Source: Erigeron canadensis
Lineage: Eukaryota > Streptophyta > Magnoliopsida > Asterales > Asteraceae
Direction: 5' to 3'
NCBI RefSeq assembly: GCF_010389155.1
Contig: NC_057765.1
Span: forward strand, 26,476,980-26,540,979
Length of the DNA: 64,000 nucleotides
Below, piece after piece: positions 45,513-57,189 of the stretch. Under the pieces are notes generated by a model that made no database searches, was not told the DNA's origin, and saw nothing but the letters and a program-made list of their open reading frames with translations. Position 1 is the stretch's first letter. The number at the start of each line of letters is the position of its first letter. The position numbers and the translations under genes are program-made.

Positions 45513-46717
45513 CTAGCAATAACCTATGCCCACGGCATACTTATTGAGCTTTCCTTTTGACAATGCCTTTGTAAAAGTATTCGCTAAGTTACAGTTCACG
45601 CGATTCGATTTGCTCACGAACGTAGTGATATCTTCTTTGGTAATGTCTGACACCTTTTTGAACCCCAGATTCATTGGCAATGACAATTGCTCCCGAATTA
45701 TCACTATACAAATCCATAGGTGTGTTATTTGAGGATTATCACGTTAAAATCCAAAAATAAACTTTATAATCCAGACTAAGGCTGGCATAACAAGTCACAC
45801 GAAACCTGTTAAGACACGAACTTGTTAAGGTGAAACACGAACACGACCTGTTAACTAACCGTGTCCTTTTTTTCAAACACGGACACGACACGAAAATTAA
45901 CAGGTGCACCTGTTAAGATCTGTTAAGAAACCTGTTAACATATATTTTATAGAATTCTTGACTAATATTAAAAAAAAACCTTAACGATACAAAAATTCTT
46001 ACAATTCTCAACTATTATATAGCAATAATAATCCTTACATTACAAAAGTTCATGGACATTTACCTTAAAAAAATCATATATCAAATCATAATATCAATTC
46101 GTAGTATTTTATATATATGTATAATCTTAACAGGTCTTAACAGGTCCTAACAGGTCCGGATCTATTAAGACACGAATCTTAACAGGTCTTAACAGGTCCG
46201 AATCTGTTAAGACACGAAACCTGTTAAGGTCAAACACGAAACCTGTTAAGAACATGTCGTGTCGTGTTAACAGGTTCCGTGTCAAAATTGTCGGCCTTAA
46301 TCCAAACAACCTTTATGTCGTCTTCTCTGAGACGGCAATATACTCGAACTCTGTCACATACATAGCAACTGTGGTTTGCTTTTAGCTCATATCATTCCAC
46401 CGTGTCTTCATTTAAAATGAAGACGTATCCCGACTGATATTTTGAATCATCTTCGTCAGTCCTGAAATCCAACATCACAATATCTATTCACATTTGAATT
46501 TTGATAGGGATTTCAATTCAACCATACACCAAGAATAATTCTTTAGTAGCCCGCATGTACTTAAGAATATTTTTCACAGCACTCCAATGATCCTCTCCAG
46601 GATTTGCTGATATCGGCTAAAAATATTTTTGAGCGAACACAACATCAGGTCTAGTACATCTTACTGCATAGATGATAGTTCCACAGCCGAAGCATAAGGA
46701 ACTTATTTGCATACGCT
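45513..46717 (-). pseudogene. copia RNase H, decayed and split by a MITE
   Basis: DLYSDNSGAIVIANESG (minus strand near 45715) and NLANTFTKALSKGKL (near 45580) are RNase H end motifs. A frame break lies between them. The 525-bp MITE at 45774-46298 interrupts the domain. The upstream part (46300-46717) has many stops. Confidence 0.65.
45774..46298. mobile_element. hAT-like MITE
   Basis: Imperfect terminal inverted repeats: GCTGGCATAAC...CACGAAACCTGTTAA at the left and, reverse-complemented, GCCGACAATTTTGACACGGAACCTGTTAA at the right. The interior repeats TTAACAGGT and ACACGAA on both strands. AATCCA occurs at both borders (45768-45773, 46299-46304). The GGC.GGCAA.TTT.GACACG terminus is typical of a widespread plant hAT MITE family. 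It has no coding capacity. Confidence 0.7.
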
Positions 46718-47682
46718 TCACCTCTTCAGGTGTAGAAGCACCATTTTGCTAGATAAATTAAGTCCTTCTTGCATTAGTATAAAACCTCTTTTAGAATTCT
46801 CCATCTTAAACCTCCTCAAAATCTTATCTATATATGCACTTTGACTTAATCTGATCAACCGTTTACTTCTATCTCTATAGATCTTGATTCCAAGAATGAA
46901 TGCCACTTCAACCCAAGTAACATTACTCTCACTAGCTTTGCGCTATACACATAGCTCATAAGGATTTTAAGCAAAACCAAACATCTTGATTTCCTCATCA
47001 AACCTTTTATTCCAACTCCTTGATGCCTGCTTCAATCCATAAATGGATCTTTGAAGTTTGCACACTTTGTCGGGATGTTTTGGATCGAAAAACCTTCTGG
47101 TTGTACCATATAAACTTCCTCGTCTAGAAAACCATTCAAGAAAGCGGTTTTGACATCCATTTGTCATATCTCATAGTCATAGTACGTCGCTATGGCTAAG
47201 ATGATCCTAATAGCTCTAATGTCCGCAACGGGAGAAAAGGTTTCCTCATAATCAACTCCATAAAGTTATGTATAACCTTTCGCCACAAGACGAACTTTAT
47301 AGGTGTGTAAATTTCCATCCATGTTGGTCTTCTTCTTGAAGATCCATTTACATCCAATGGTTCTACCATTTGGTGGAAGATCAACTAAGCTCCACACTTG
47401 ATTATCTTTCATGGATTTCATTTCCACATTCGCAGCTTCAAGCCATTTGTCGGACTCCGGATCCGATAATGCAGCTTTGAAATTAGGAGGTTCATTCAAA
47501 TCTCCTAATATGTGTTCTTCAAATTCAACCATAAGATTTAATCTTTCACAAGCACGTATTGTCCTTGAGGACCTACGAATTAGAATCGCTTCATCTTCAA
47601 CTTGTAGTTCACTTAGAGATTCATCTCTTTGAACATCCCCCCCCCCAAGTTGAAGATTGCTAGTGTTTTTAGAAGTTGACAC
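46718..47682 (-). pseudogene. copia reverse transcriptase fragments
   Basis: RT motifs are scattered over several frames: DKWLEAANVEMKSM, GCKWIFKKKTNMDG and VRLVAKGYT (47682-47266), LQRSIYGLKQASRSW (47167-46967), and FILGIKIYRDRSKRLIRLSQ (46906-46718). The YVDD box cannot be read. Many frameshifts and stops make this dead. Confidence 0.82.
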
Positions 47683-48004
47683 ATCTTCTTGAGTTTCATC
47701 AAGTTCAACAATCCTTCCACTGTCCTCTTGAGATATGAGTTTCCTTTCAAGGAACTTAGCAAATCAAAAATACTTTGATAGTATTTTCGGTATGAAAGTA
47801 GAAGTAGTAACCCATTGTTTCCTTTGGGTGTCCTACTAAGATGCACTTGACACTACATTCAACCAGTATCTTGTCAACCTTCTTGGTTGGAACCATATTG
47901 AGGATGCATGCAGCAATCTCTATAGCATAATCCCAAAATAAAATGGGAAAGTCTTAAGGTTCATCGTTTATCTCACCATGTTCAACAAGATTTGATTTCT
48001 CTTT

Positions 48005-48374
48005 TCAGATATACCCTTGTATAGGAGTAAGCTTTTGGATAAATCCACAAGCTTTTAGATAATCCTTAAACTTTTGGCTTAAGTATTTCCCACCTCGATC
48101 CAAACAAAGGATCTTGATGGTTCTACTGAGTTGATTTTCTACTTCACTTTTAAATTCCTTGAATATTTCAAACACTTTATGTTTATGCTTAAGTAAATAA
48201 ACATAACCATATCGACTGAAATCATCCGTAAAACTGACAAAGTAGCTAGTACCTTTCCTTGACACATGCCTAAGTGGGCTACATACACCCGAATGTATTA
48301 GTCCAAGTAGTTCCTTAGGCCTCTCTGGTTTCATGCGGAAAAGGTATTCTTATCATCTTGCCAAAGACACAAGA
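48005..48374 (-). pseudogene. copia integrase core fragment
   Basis: Minus-strand blocks GLIHSGVCSPL, YFVSFTDDFSRYGYVYLL and ILCLDRGGKYLS are the integrase core. The first catalytic Asp, normally in HTDVCGP, is Gly here (HSGVCSP); the second Asp (LDRGG) remains. Next to it is a CMSCVFGKM-type remnant of the zinc finger. Confidence 0.75.
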
Positions 48375-48730
48375 CATGCATTTGACAAATGATTTATCAT
48401 TTGTTAGATCCCTTTACTTTGAAGTCTTTAAATGCTTTCCTTGTTAATCGACAATGCATTTATCAAATAATTCATCATTTGATTGTAAGATTTCTTTACT
48501 TTGAAAACTTTCAACGCGTTTCTTGCTAACGACAATTCCAAAAACACGCATTTTATCAAATGATTCATCATTTGATTCAAGATCTCTTCATATTGAAGAT
48601 TTCCAATGCATTTCTTGCTAACGTTAATGTCAAAAACATGCATTTATCAAATGATTCATCATTTGATTGTAAGACACCGTCCCTTTGAAGTCTCCAAATG
48701 CCTTTCTTGACAAAATTAAACAAGATGACA
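48375..48730 (-). repeat. fourfold tandem repeat inside the integrase zinc-finger region
   Basis: Units start at about 48375, 48453, 48545 and 48638 with the core GCATTT.TCAAAT.ATTCATCATTTG. Each encodes a version of LQSNDESFDKC, the spacer between the His and Cys pairs of the integrase zinc finger. Spacing is 78-93 bp. Confidence 0.7.
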
Positions 48731-49079
48731 ATGTCAAAGATAATTAGAGTCCAAGTTAAACTTGACTCTGTTGCTTTTGAATTATTATTTGTATAACAAC
48801 ACACATAATTCAATTGTGAAGATACTTGAAGCACTGGCAGAACCAGCTTGCTTCTTCTTCGCATTCAACTCAGCTAGATACTTTAGTCGTATGCTCCTTT
48901 TTCTGAAAAGCTCTTTTAAGGTTTTAAGGCTAACACAACTTGTTTCTCTTACCAAAATTCTTGCCCTTAGCTTACAGTTGTTTTGCTTTCTGAACCTTTA
49001 CCCCTTGATCATAAGAACTCGGGGTGTAGCAGATTTCTTTGGAAGCTTCTTCTCATACTCAATTAATATGGCATGAAGT

Positions 49080-49620
49080 TCAACTATGGTTTTACTCATG
49101 TTGTGCTAATTATAATTGCGCACAAACTCCTCAAAATCCTTTGAAAAAGATTTTAGGATTTTGCCAATTGTAATAACCGAATAAGCATAGTACAACATTT
49201 CCAATTTCTCATGAGCACCTCTTCAACTAGAGTACATGAGGACTAACCGATGTTCCTTGCTTGTATTGCAAGTCATGAAGTTGATCAACTAGGTCGAACA
49301 ACTCCACTTCGGCTTGCTTTTCGTACGAAGACTTGAGCTCGTTAATCATATCACGAGGAAAATAATTTTCAAATTGCTTTTGAAGGTCAGCATTCATGCT
49401 TCCCAACATTAAACAAGCAACCTCATTGTGTCTATCATACCGAGCATTGTATGCAGCCAACTCTCCAGTTGAAGCATTCGCTCCCGGAACAACGGTGCCT
49501 GCTTATCAATGACGTCATGTTTCTTTTCAGAAACTAGTCATTGAAGTTGGTTCCAGAAAGTCTTTCCCTTTCTAGCCTCGACCTAAAAACCGATTGGTGT
49601 ATGTTTTGTGTAGGATTTGT
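49080..49620 (-). pseudogene. copia gag fragment
   Basis: ARYDRHNEVACLMLGSM, NELKSSYEKQAEVELFDLV and DQLHDLQYKQGTSVS (49460-49227) are copia gag motifs. GKTFWNQLQ lies upstream near 49560. Frames are broken on both sides, and no zinc knuckle is seen. Confidence 0.72.
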
Positions 49621-50206
49621 TTCCATTTACAAAACAGACAAAAGTTGAATTATCGGTATTTTCGATAATTAATCCTTAAGAAATGTAATTTACCCTTGTT
49701 AAATTCATCTAACAAATTACTTTCACTAAGGCTAGGATCCAACTGACATACAATCATTTCATCAGTTGATCTGCTAGAAATAACGGTACTCAAAAAGTAA
49801 TCGAGGATCGATAATTGCATTCATGCAACTCCTAGAATTATGGGACTTACAACAACACTGTAAAGGGGTATTAAGTGTTTTGTAAACATGTTTCATTGTT
49901 TTGTCCCATCTTATGCCACGGGTCAAGGATCTCACCTCTTAAGTCTAAGTCGCCCAATTAAGAACATGTAGATAGTCTACCGCTGGTCTTAGAACGGAAT
50001 GGTAATCTACCTTGAGGAGATACAATTCGCCTACGGTCTCATGTAGGAGCGAAAAGCACTGGCAAGTGTTCTAAGCAAAGTGGGTGGCATTGACTTAACT
50101 TTAAACGGGTAATGCATTTGATGTGAATCAAAAGTTTATGTATGAAGACTCATGCATAATCTTCATAACATAATATTTAATAAAACCTTTTTTTTATAGT
50201 CTTAAC
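49621..50206 (-). other. leader region of the copia element, left of the chromovirus
   Basis: Non-coding. It continues at 56104-57189 on the other side of the gypsy insertion. No motif is recognised. Confidence 0.5.
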
Positions 50207-51829
50207 TGTAACACCCGTGAGTTGACAACGAAAACTTTTAAGTCAAAGGAAAAATTTAATTTGAAAATACGACCTCGTATTCATTTATTGGCATCGTATT
50301 TTAAATCGACATCATAATTCTGGAAACGACCTCGTAATTTTAATGTAGCCTCGTATTTGGGTGGCCTTGTATTTCAGACTTGTAAGGTGGCATGACATGA
50401 ACCCCCCCCCCCCCCCCATTTTACCCTACGTATAAATAGTCTTATCCTCCTCACACTCTCATTTTTCCACCACCTTAGCCTCCTAGCAAAGACACACACA
50501 CCTTTACTACTCCATCTTTACTACCTCACTTTACTACCCCAATATCAACAAGTTTTATGGAAAACAAACCTTATTTTGTTTAGATTTAGCTTCAATAACA
50601 GTGTTTTTAAGTCCTAAACATCATCACAAACATCTATTTTACATATTTAAGGTATAAATCAAAACCCCTTTTTATGCTCTTCTTTTGGTATTTTTCGGTT
50701 TTTCTTTTAATACATAAACTACACCCACCAAGTATTTAACTTTTTACGTCCAAAATGTTTGGAATCATATACATCATCTTTTGTCAAAGTTTCGTGTAAT
50801 TTCGTTAACAAAATCTTAAGATATAAGAATTTTTGTACACTTTTTATAAACTTTGTTCAAATGGGTTTACGGGTTTAAGTTCGTTTTTCGAGTTTCTGAC
50901 TTTAGGATTGTTTTCCCATCATATTAGGGAGTCTAAAAGTACAATCTGATGTTAAAAACACTTTCCGGATCGAAATAAACGATTAGGGTTTTCTAGAATG
51001 ATTTTTGGGGAAGAACAACCCAGTTTGTGACCCCGTCAATTTACGACCTCACATTTCCAATTTAGCCTCTTATTTCCAATTTGGCCTCTAATTTTCAATT
51101 TACGACCTCGCATTTCCAATTTAGCTTCTTATTTTTAATTTAGCCTCGTATTTTCAATTTAGCCTCTTATTTCTAATTTAGCCTCTTATTTTAGCCTCTC
51201 AATTTGATTTTGTCTTTTAATGAAATAAGACCTCAAATTCGATTTAGGACTCCAACTTTCAATTGAGACCTCGGATTTCGATTACTACCTTGGTTTAGTC
51301 AACTTTGGTCAACTTTAGTCGATTGGGTCAACTTAGTCAAACTCGTAATTTGGTCAACTTTGGTCAAACTTGTGAAATGTGGCCAAAGTCAAACGACTAC
51401 ACTTTTGGACAACTTAGTCGATACTTGGTGGCTCGTTATGAGCACACTTTCGTATAATAAATACATACTTAGTTGTGATAACTTGTAACAGATTGATTGC
51501 TTGTTGATTACTTGCTTTCTGATAGCTCGTGTAGCTTAAAGTTGTTGCTAGCTGTCAATGAGTTTTCGTAGCCCCTTTTTACTTATGTTTTTGGGTGAAA
51601 GGAATACAAAATGTGTTTTGATATATGCTGTAACTACTTTCATTGTCTATTCTATGGCTATTAGACTACTTTATGATATTGATATACATACTCGCCATGT
51701 CATGTTTATGACTGTAAGTGCACGATTGATACATACTAGCCCTGTCATGTTTATGACTGTAAGTGCACGATTGATACATACTAGCCATGTCATGTTTATG
51801 TCTATAAGTGCACGATTGATATTCATTCT
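50207..51829 (+). repeat. 5-prime LTR of the chromovirus, truncated
   Basis: Aligned to 53905-55525 of the right LTR; similarity stops abruptly after ATTCATTCT at 51829. It includes a poly-C run (50402-50417), a TATA-like ACGTATAAATAG near 50429, and repeated TTTAGCCTCTTATTTCCAA units (51055-51200). Three 45-bp units lie at 51687-51821. Confidence 0.9.
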
Positions 51830-53663
51830 GACTTTATCGTCTACTGTGACACGTCAGGTCAAGGCTTAGGGTGTGTACTGATGTAGCGAGGTAAAGGTTA
51901 TTGCATATGTTTCCCGCCAAAAGAAGATTCACGAAAAGAATTACACGACTCACGATTTGGAGTTAGGGGCTATCGTTTTCGCGCTAAAATGTTGGAGACA
52001 CTACTTGTACGGGACGAAGAGTGCGATATACACAGATCATAAGAGCCTTCAACATATCTTCACCCAGAAAGATCTTAATGTGCACCAGAGACGATGGCTA
52101 GAGGTGTTTAGCGATTATGACTGCGAGATTCGTTATCATCCACGCAAGGCGAACGTAGTAGCTGATGCCTTGAGTCGAAAGGAAAGAGTCAGGTCGCAAT
52201 GAATTAGGGCCATGAGCATTACGGTCCACAATAGTTTAAGGAGTAGGGTTATTGGAGCACAAGTAGAAGCTATCAATAAAGAAAACATTGACAAAGAAAG
52301 GTTACGAGGTATGGAAGTGCAATTTGAGCAAAGAGATGATGGAGGAATTTGTTTTGCTGACAGACTATGGATTCCAGTGTTTGGTGGATTAAGAAACCTG
52401 ATTTTGGACGAAGCACACAAATCAAGATATTATATTCGTTCAGGAATAGACAAGATGTATCAAGACCTTCGAGACTTATTCTGGTGGCCATGAATGAAGA
52501 ATGATGCAGCAGTATATGTAAGCAAGTGCCTAACATGTCTGAAGGTCAAAGCAGAACATAAGAAACCAGGAGGGTTACTAACACAGCCAGAGCTTCCCAA
52601 ATGGAAGTGGGAAAACATTACCATGGACTTTGTCACGAAGTTACCAAGAACAAGTAGTGGTAAGGATGCAATATGGGTGGTAGTAGATCAACTGACCAAG
52701 TCAGCTCATTTTATACCCATACTTGAAGATTATAAGATGGAACAATATGCGCGTCTGTATCTTAAAGAGATTGTAGTAAAGCACGGCGTTCCAGTGTCGA
52801 TCATTTGCGACAGGGATAGTCGATTTATGTCAATATTTTGGAAATCAATGCAACAAGACATAGGAACGCGAATAGATATGAGCACAGCTTATCATCCTCA
52901 AACAGACGGCCAGAGTGAAAGAACCATTCAGACCCTAGAAGATATGCTAAGAGCGTGTGTCATCGACTTTGGAGGTAGTTGGGACACTCACCTCCCACTA
53001 GTAGAATTCTCTTATAACAATAGTTATCATTCGAGTATTGGATGCCCGCCTTTTGAGGCTTTGTATGGAAGAAAATGCCGATCTCCACTTGCATGGTATG
53101 AAGTGGGAGACATGCAGTTGATAGGACCTGAAATCATTTTGGAAGCTACTGAAAGGATTACACAAATCAAGGAGAACCTCATGAAAGCAAGAGACAGACA
53201 AAAGAAGTACGCTGACAACCGAAGGAAACCGTTAGAGTTTTAGATTGGTGATTGGGTAATGCTTAAAGTATCGCCATGGAAGGGCGTAGTCAGATTCATA
53301 AAGCGAGGGAAACTAGCTCCAAGATATATTGGACCGTTTGTGATTACAGAGAGAGTTGGTGTTGTTGCTTACCGACTGAGACTTCCTCAAGAGCTTAGTA
53401 ATGTTCACGATGTATTCTATGTATCGAACCTTAAGAAGTGTCTAGCTAACGAAACAACATATGTTCCTTTGAACGAGATACGAGTAAATGCTAACTTAAG
53501 CTTCAAAGAGGAACCCGTCGAAATTTTGGATCGAGAAGTCAAAAAGCTCAAGAGACATAAGTATACCATTGTTAAAGTTCATTGGAACTCCCGTAGAGGC
53601 CCAGAGTTCACTTGGGAGCGAGAAGATCAAATGAAGCATAAGTATCCACACTTATTCACTTAA
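51830..53663 (+). pseudogene. chromovirus pol: RNase H, integrase, chromodomain
   Basis: RT/RNase H starts out of the LTR breakpoint ([42 protein letters not shown]). Integrase follows with zinc-finger Cys ([11 protein letters not shown]) and core Asp-Asp-Glu in [20 protein letters not shown] and [15 protein letters not shown]. The C-terminus carries a chromodomain (PVEILDREVKKLK, KVHWNSRRGPEFTWERE). Damage: a TAG near 51890, a one-base insertion near 51900, TGA at 52201 and 52491, TAG at 53240. The second zinc His is Arg (YIRSG). Chromodomains steer integration toward heterochromatin. It cannot encode a working polyprotein. Confidence 0.88.
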
Positions 53664-53904
53664 CTCGATACCTCAAACTAGTAAGTAAACTTGAGAGCTT
53701 AGTGCATAACATGATGTTTGACGCTTACTATGTGATTTGATACTTGAAACTCAATGTAGAACATGCTATTTGGTACTTAATGTGTAATTTCATACTTGGA
53801 ACTTAACGTGCAACTTGATTCTTGTAAACCTGATGTGCAATCGTAATTTAAAACATGATGCGAAATCTGAATTTCGGGACAAAATTCCTTTAAGTGGGGG
53901 AGAC

Positions 53905-56103
53905 TGTAACACCCGTGAGTTGACAACGAAAACTTTTAAGTCAAAAGAAAAATTTTAATTTGAAAATATGACCTCGTATTCGTTTATTCGCATCGTATTT
54001 TAAATCGACATCGTAATTCTGGAGATGACCTCGTAATTTTAATGTGGCCTCGTATTTGGGTGGCCTTGTATTTCAGACTTGTAAGGTGGCATGACAAGAA
54101 ACCCCCCCCCCCCATTTTACCCTACATATAAATAGTCTTATCCTCCTCACACTCTCATTTTTCCACCACCTTAGCCTCCTTGCAAAAACACACACACCTT
54201 TACTACCCCATCTTCCCTTACTACCCCATCTTTACTACCTCACTTTACTACCCCAAAATCAACAAGTTTTATGGAAAACAAACCTTATTTTGTTTAAATT
54301 TAGCTTCAATAACAGTGTTTTTACGTCCTAAACATCATCACAAACATCTATTTTACATATTTAAGGTATAAATCAAAACCCCTTTTTATGCTCTTCTTTT
54401 GGTATTTTTCAGTTTTTCTTTTAATACACACACTACACCCACCAAGTATTTAACTTTTTACGTCCAAAACGTGTGGAATCAAATACATCATCTTTTGTCA
54501 AAGTTTCGTGTAATGTCGTTAACAAAATCTTAAGATATAAGAACTTTTGTACACTTTTTAAAAACTTTGTTCAGATGGGTTTACGGGTTTAAGTCCGTTT
54601 TTTGAGTTTCCGACTTTAGGATTGTTTTCTCATCATATTAGGGAGTCTAAAAGTACAATATGATGTTAAAAACACTTTCCGGATCGAAATAACTGATTAG
54701 GGTTTTCTAGAATGATTTTTGGGGAAGAACAACCCAGTTTGCGACCCCGTCAATTTACGACCTCGCATTTCCAATTTAGCCTCTTATTTCCAATTTAGCC
54801 ACTAATTTTCAATTTACGACCTCGCATTTCCAATTTAGCTTCTTATTTCCAATTTAGCCTCTAATTTCTAATTTAGCCTCTTATTTTAGCCTCTCAATTT
54901 GATTTTGTCTTTTAATGAAATAAGACCCCGAATTCAATTTAAGACCCCAACTTTCAATTGAGACCTCGGATTTCGATTACTACCTCGGTTTAGTCAACTT
55001 TGGTCAACTTTAGTCGATTGGGTCAACTTAGTCAAACTCGTAATTTGGTCAACTTTGGTCAAACTTGTGTAATGTGGTCAAAGTCAAACAAGTACACTTT
55101 TGGACAACTTAGTCGATACTTGGTGGCACGTTATGAGCACACTTTCGTATAATAAATACATACTTAGTTGTGATAACTTGTAACAGATTGATTACTTTTC
55201 GATTAGTTGCTTTCTGATAGCTCGTGTAGCTTAAAGTTGTTGCTAGCTGTCAGGTGAGTTTTCATAGCCCCTTTTTACTTATGTTTTCGGGTGAAAGGAA
55301 TACAAAATGTGTTTTGATATATGCCGTAACTACTTTCATTGTCTATTCTATGGCTATTAGACTACTTTATGATATTGATATACATACTCGCCATGTCATG
55401 TTTATGACTGTAAGTGCACGATTGATACATACTAGCCCTGTCATGTTTATGACTGTAAGTGCACGATTGATACATACTAGCCATGTCATGTTTATGACTG
55501 TAAGTGCACGATTGATATTCATTCTAGCTCGGTACCGTAAGTGCACGCTTATACATGTACTCATACTTATGTATCATGAGTAGGTCTAAAGCCACACCAT
55601 ACTACATTATTCATGTATTCACATTTAACGGCATAACACTCACTCACTCAAATGATAGACGTTTTCAAGTGATTATTCAAGTTAACGAATTGCGATTTCA
55701 AAAGAGATTCCAAGTAAACAATCATGTTTTTAAACCTACGAACTCACCAACCTTTGTGTTGACTCTTTTAAGTATTCCTTTCAGGTAATCAAGAAAATCG
55801 TGGATAGGAATGGTAGCATGGGACTCGTAGCAGACTTCAGGCTTAGGATTTGGAGTTTTGCATGCTTTTCTATGTGATAGTTTGGCATTATGCCTAATCG
55901 TTTCCCCTGCGTGGGAACTTATCTTATGTTTAATTTGAATACTATGGAAGCTATGTTTGTGACTTAAGTTGGGCGTACTTGAACTATGTATTTGACTATT
56001 TATGGGTAATCTATGCACTCATTTAGTTATTCCTATGTAACATCCATGTGCGCGTGTGCTTTATCTTGCACCCCGAGTTTTCCGCCTTAGTCGGGGTGTG
56101 ACA
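53905..56103 (+). repeat. 3-prime LTR of the chromovirus
   Basis: 2199 bp, TG...CA, directly after the polypurine tract. It contains a poly-C run near 54101, TATA-like ATATAAATAG near 54124, and three 45-bp units (55383-55517) whose apparent ORF arises because 45 is divisible by three. Confidence 0.92.
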
Positions 56104-57189
56104 CAACACAAGAGAGCTTTGTAGCTCCATTTGAACGCACAAAGAAGTGCAAGGGCAAAGGTTTGTGATGGACACAATTAAAAACCCGCCCTTTTAGAAG
56201 GCTAGCGCACTCCGACTTATACTTCTCTTAGAGTTTGTTCAAATGGGTGAGCCGGTGTATTTCAAGGTTGTAAGACTCTAATTTTATTAATGAAATCTCT
56301 ATTTTGATAGTTCTTAGTCAAGTTTATATTTTCCAAGAAATTAATTTTTGCATCACCTTTATACTTCCATATAAACAAGCAAAAATTAATAAACTTACTA
56401 ATTACTGAACTACTTAATCATGTAACAAGTTAAGGTGGGCCACCTAAATGTGGTCACTATGGTTCATACATATGTTTAAATCCCGACTCCCCCTTCTGAA
56501 GAAGAGGACCACATACATCAAGTCACCTTGATTGTGTAAGCCTTTAAACAACCTAATTACCAAGTAAACACATAAACATACTGACTAGAATTTTCCAGTA
56601 GCTTCACGACCAGTTTAGACCTGTTTTTGGTCCGATTCAGCCTTCGACCAGAACTACAAAGTTTTAGCACTATGTGTTGAGCATCTACTGTCCAAAGCAC
56701 AGATTCTAACTCATCACCTATTAAAAGATATGTATTTTTTAGTGAACTGTCGCAAACCAGGAAAATCACACGAAAAATTCACATAGTCACACAATAAACC
56801 CTAATTATTAGACTATCATGCTTTGCTATTTATACTTCTATATAATAGTAATAATCACAAGTAATCTTGCATGAATTCCTTGTGATTTTACCTTTTATTT
56901 AACAACTTTAAATAAATAAGATACACAACATGCAATTTATATCACATAAATCTTGTCAATTCACATAACTCAAAACTTGCTCGAGGTTCCAATCCACCAT
57001 TGAATTAGGTTTAATTCATTAAACAAAACCCTAGTTTTTATTTAATTAAGATCGTTTTTAATTAATTAAAAATAAGAAAAAACCCCTTTTAATTATTTAA
57101 TAAATAATTAAATACAAACCAACCCTTAACCCCCCTTCAAGTTTTAATCTTTGTAACTAATAGATCACATATGTGGCTCGTGATACCAC
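56104..57189 (-). other. leader and PBS of the copia element, right of the chromovirus
   Basis: Non-coding. The PBS-like TGGTATCACGAGCC (minus) lies at 57175-57188, one base from the LTR. Confidence 0.65.

Larger units (their letters stand above)
50207..56103 (+). mobile_element. Ty3/gypsy chromovirus (Tekay/Del-like), internally deleted
   Basis: The left LTR starts at 50207 (TGTAACACCCGTGAG) but breaks at 51829. The right LTR is complete (53905-56103) and ends GGGGTGTGACA. Between them only the RT end/RNase H, integrase and chromodomain remain. The rest of the left LTR, PBS, gag, protease and most of RT are deleted. A polypurine tract AAGTGGGGGAGAC (53892-53904) precedes the right LTR. The flanking 5-mers (TTAAC and CAACA) do not match, so one end was rearranged. 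The two LTRs are still very similar. Confidence 0.88.

Noticed and set aside
50402..50417. poly-C run as a possible G-quadruplex
   Set aside because: A homopolymer run present in both LTRs; single-run structure is weak and length is prone to sequencing error.
55254..55583. ORF with repeated FMTVSARLIHTS units, also at 51558-51869
   Set aside because: A 45-bp tandem repeat in both chromovirus LTRs gives the repeat; there is no start context or other support.
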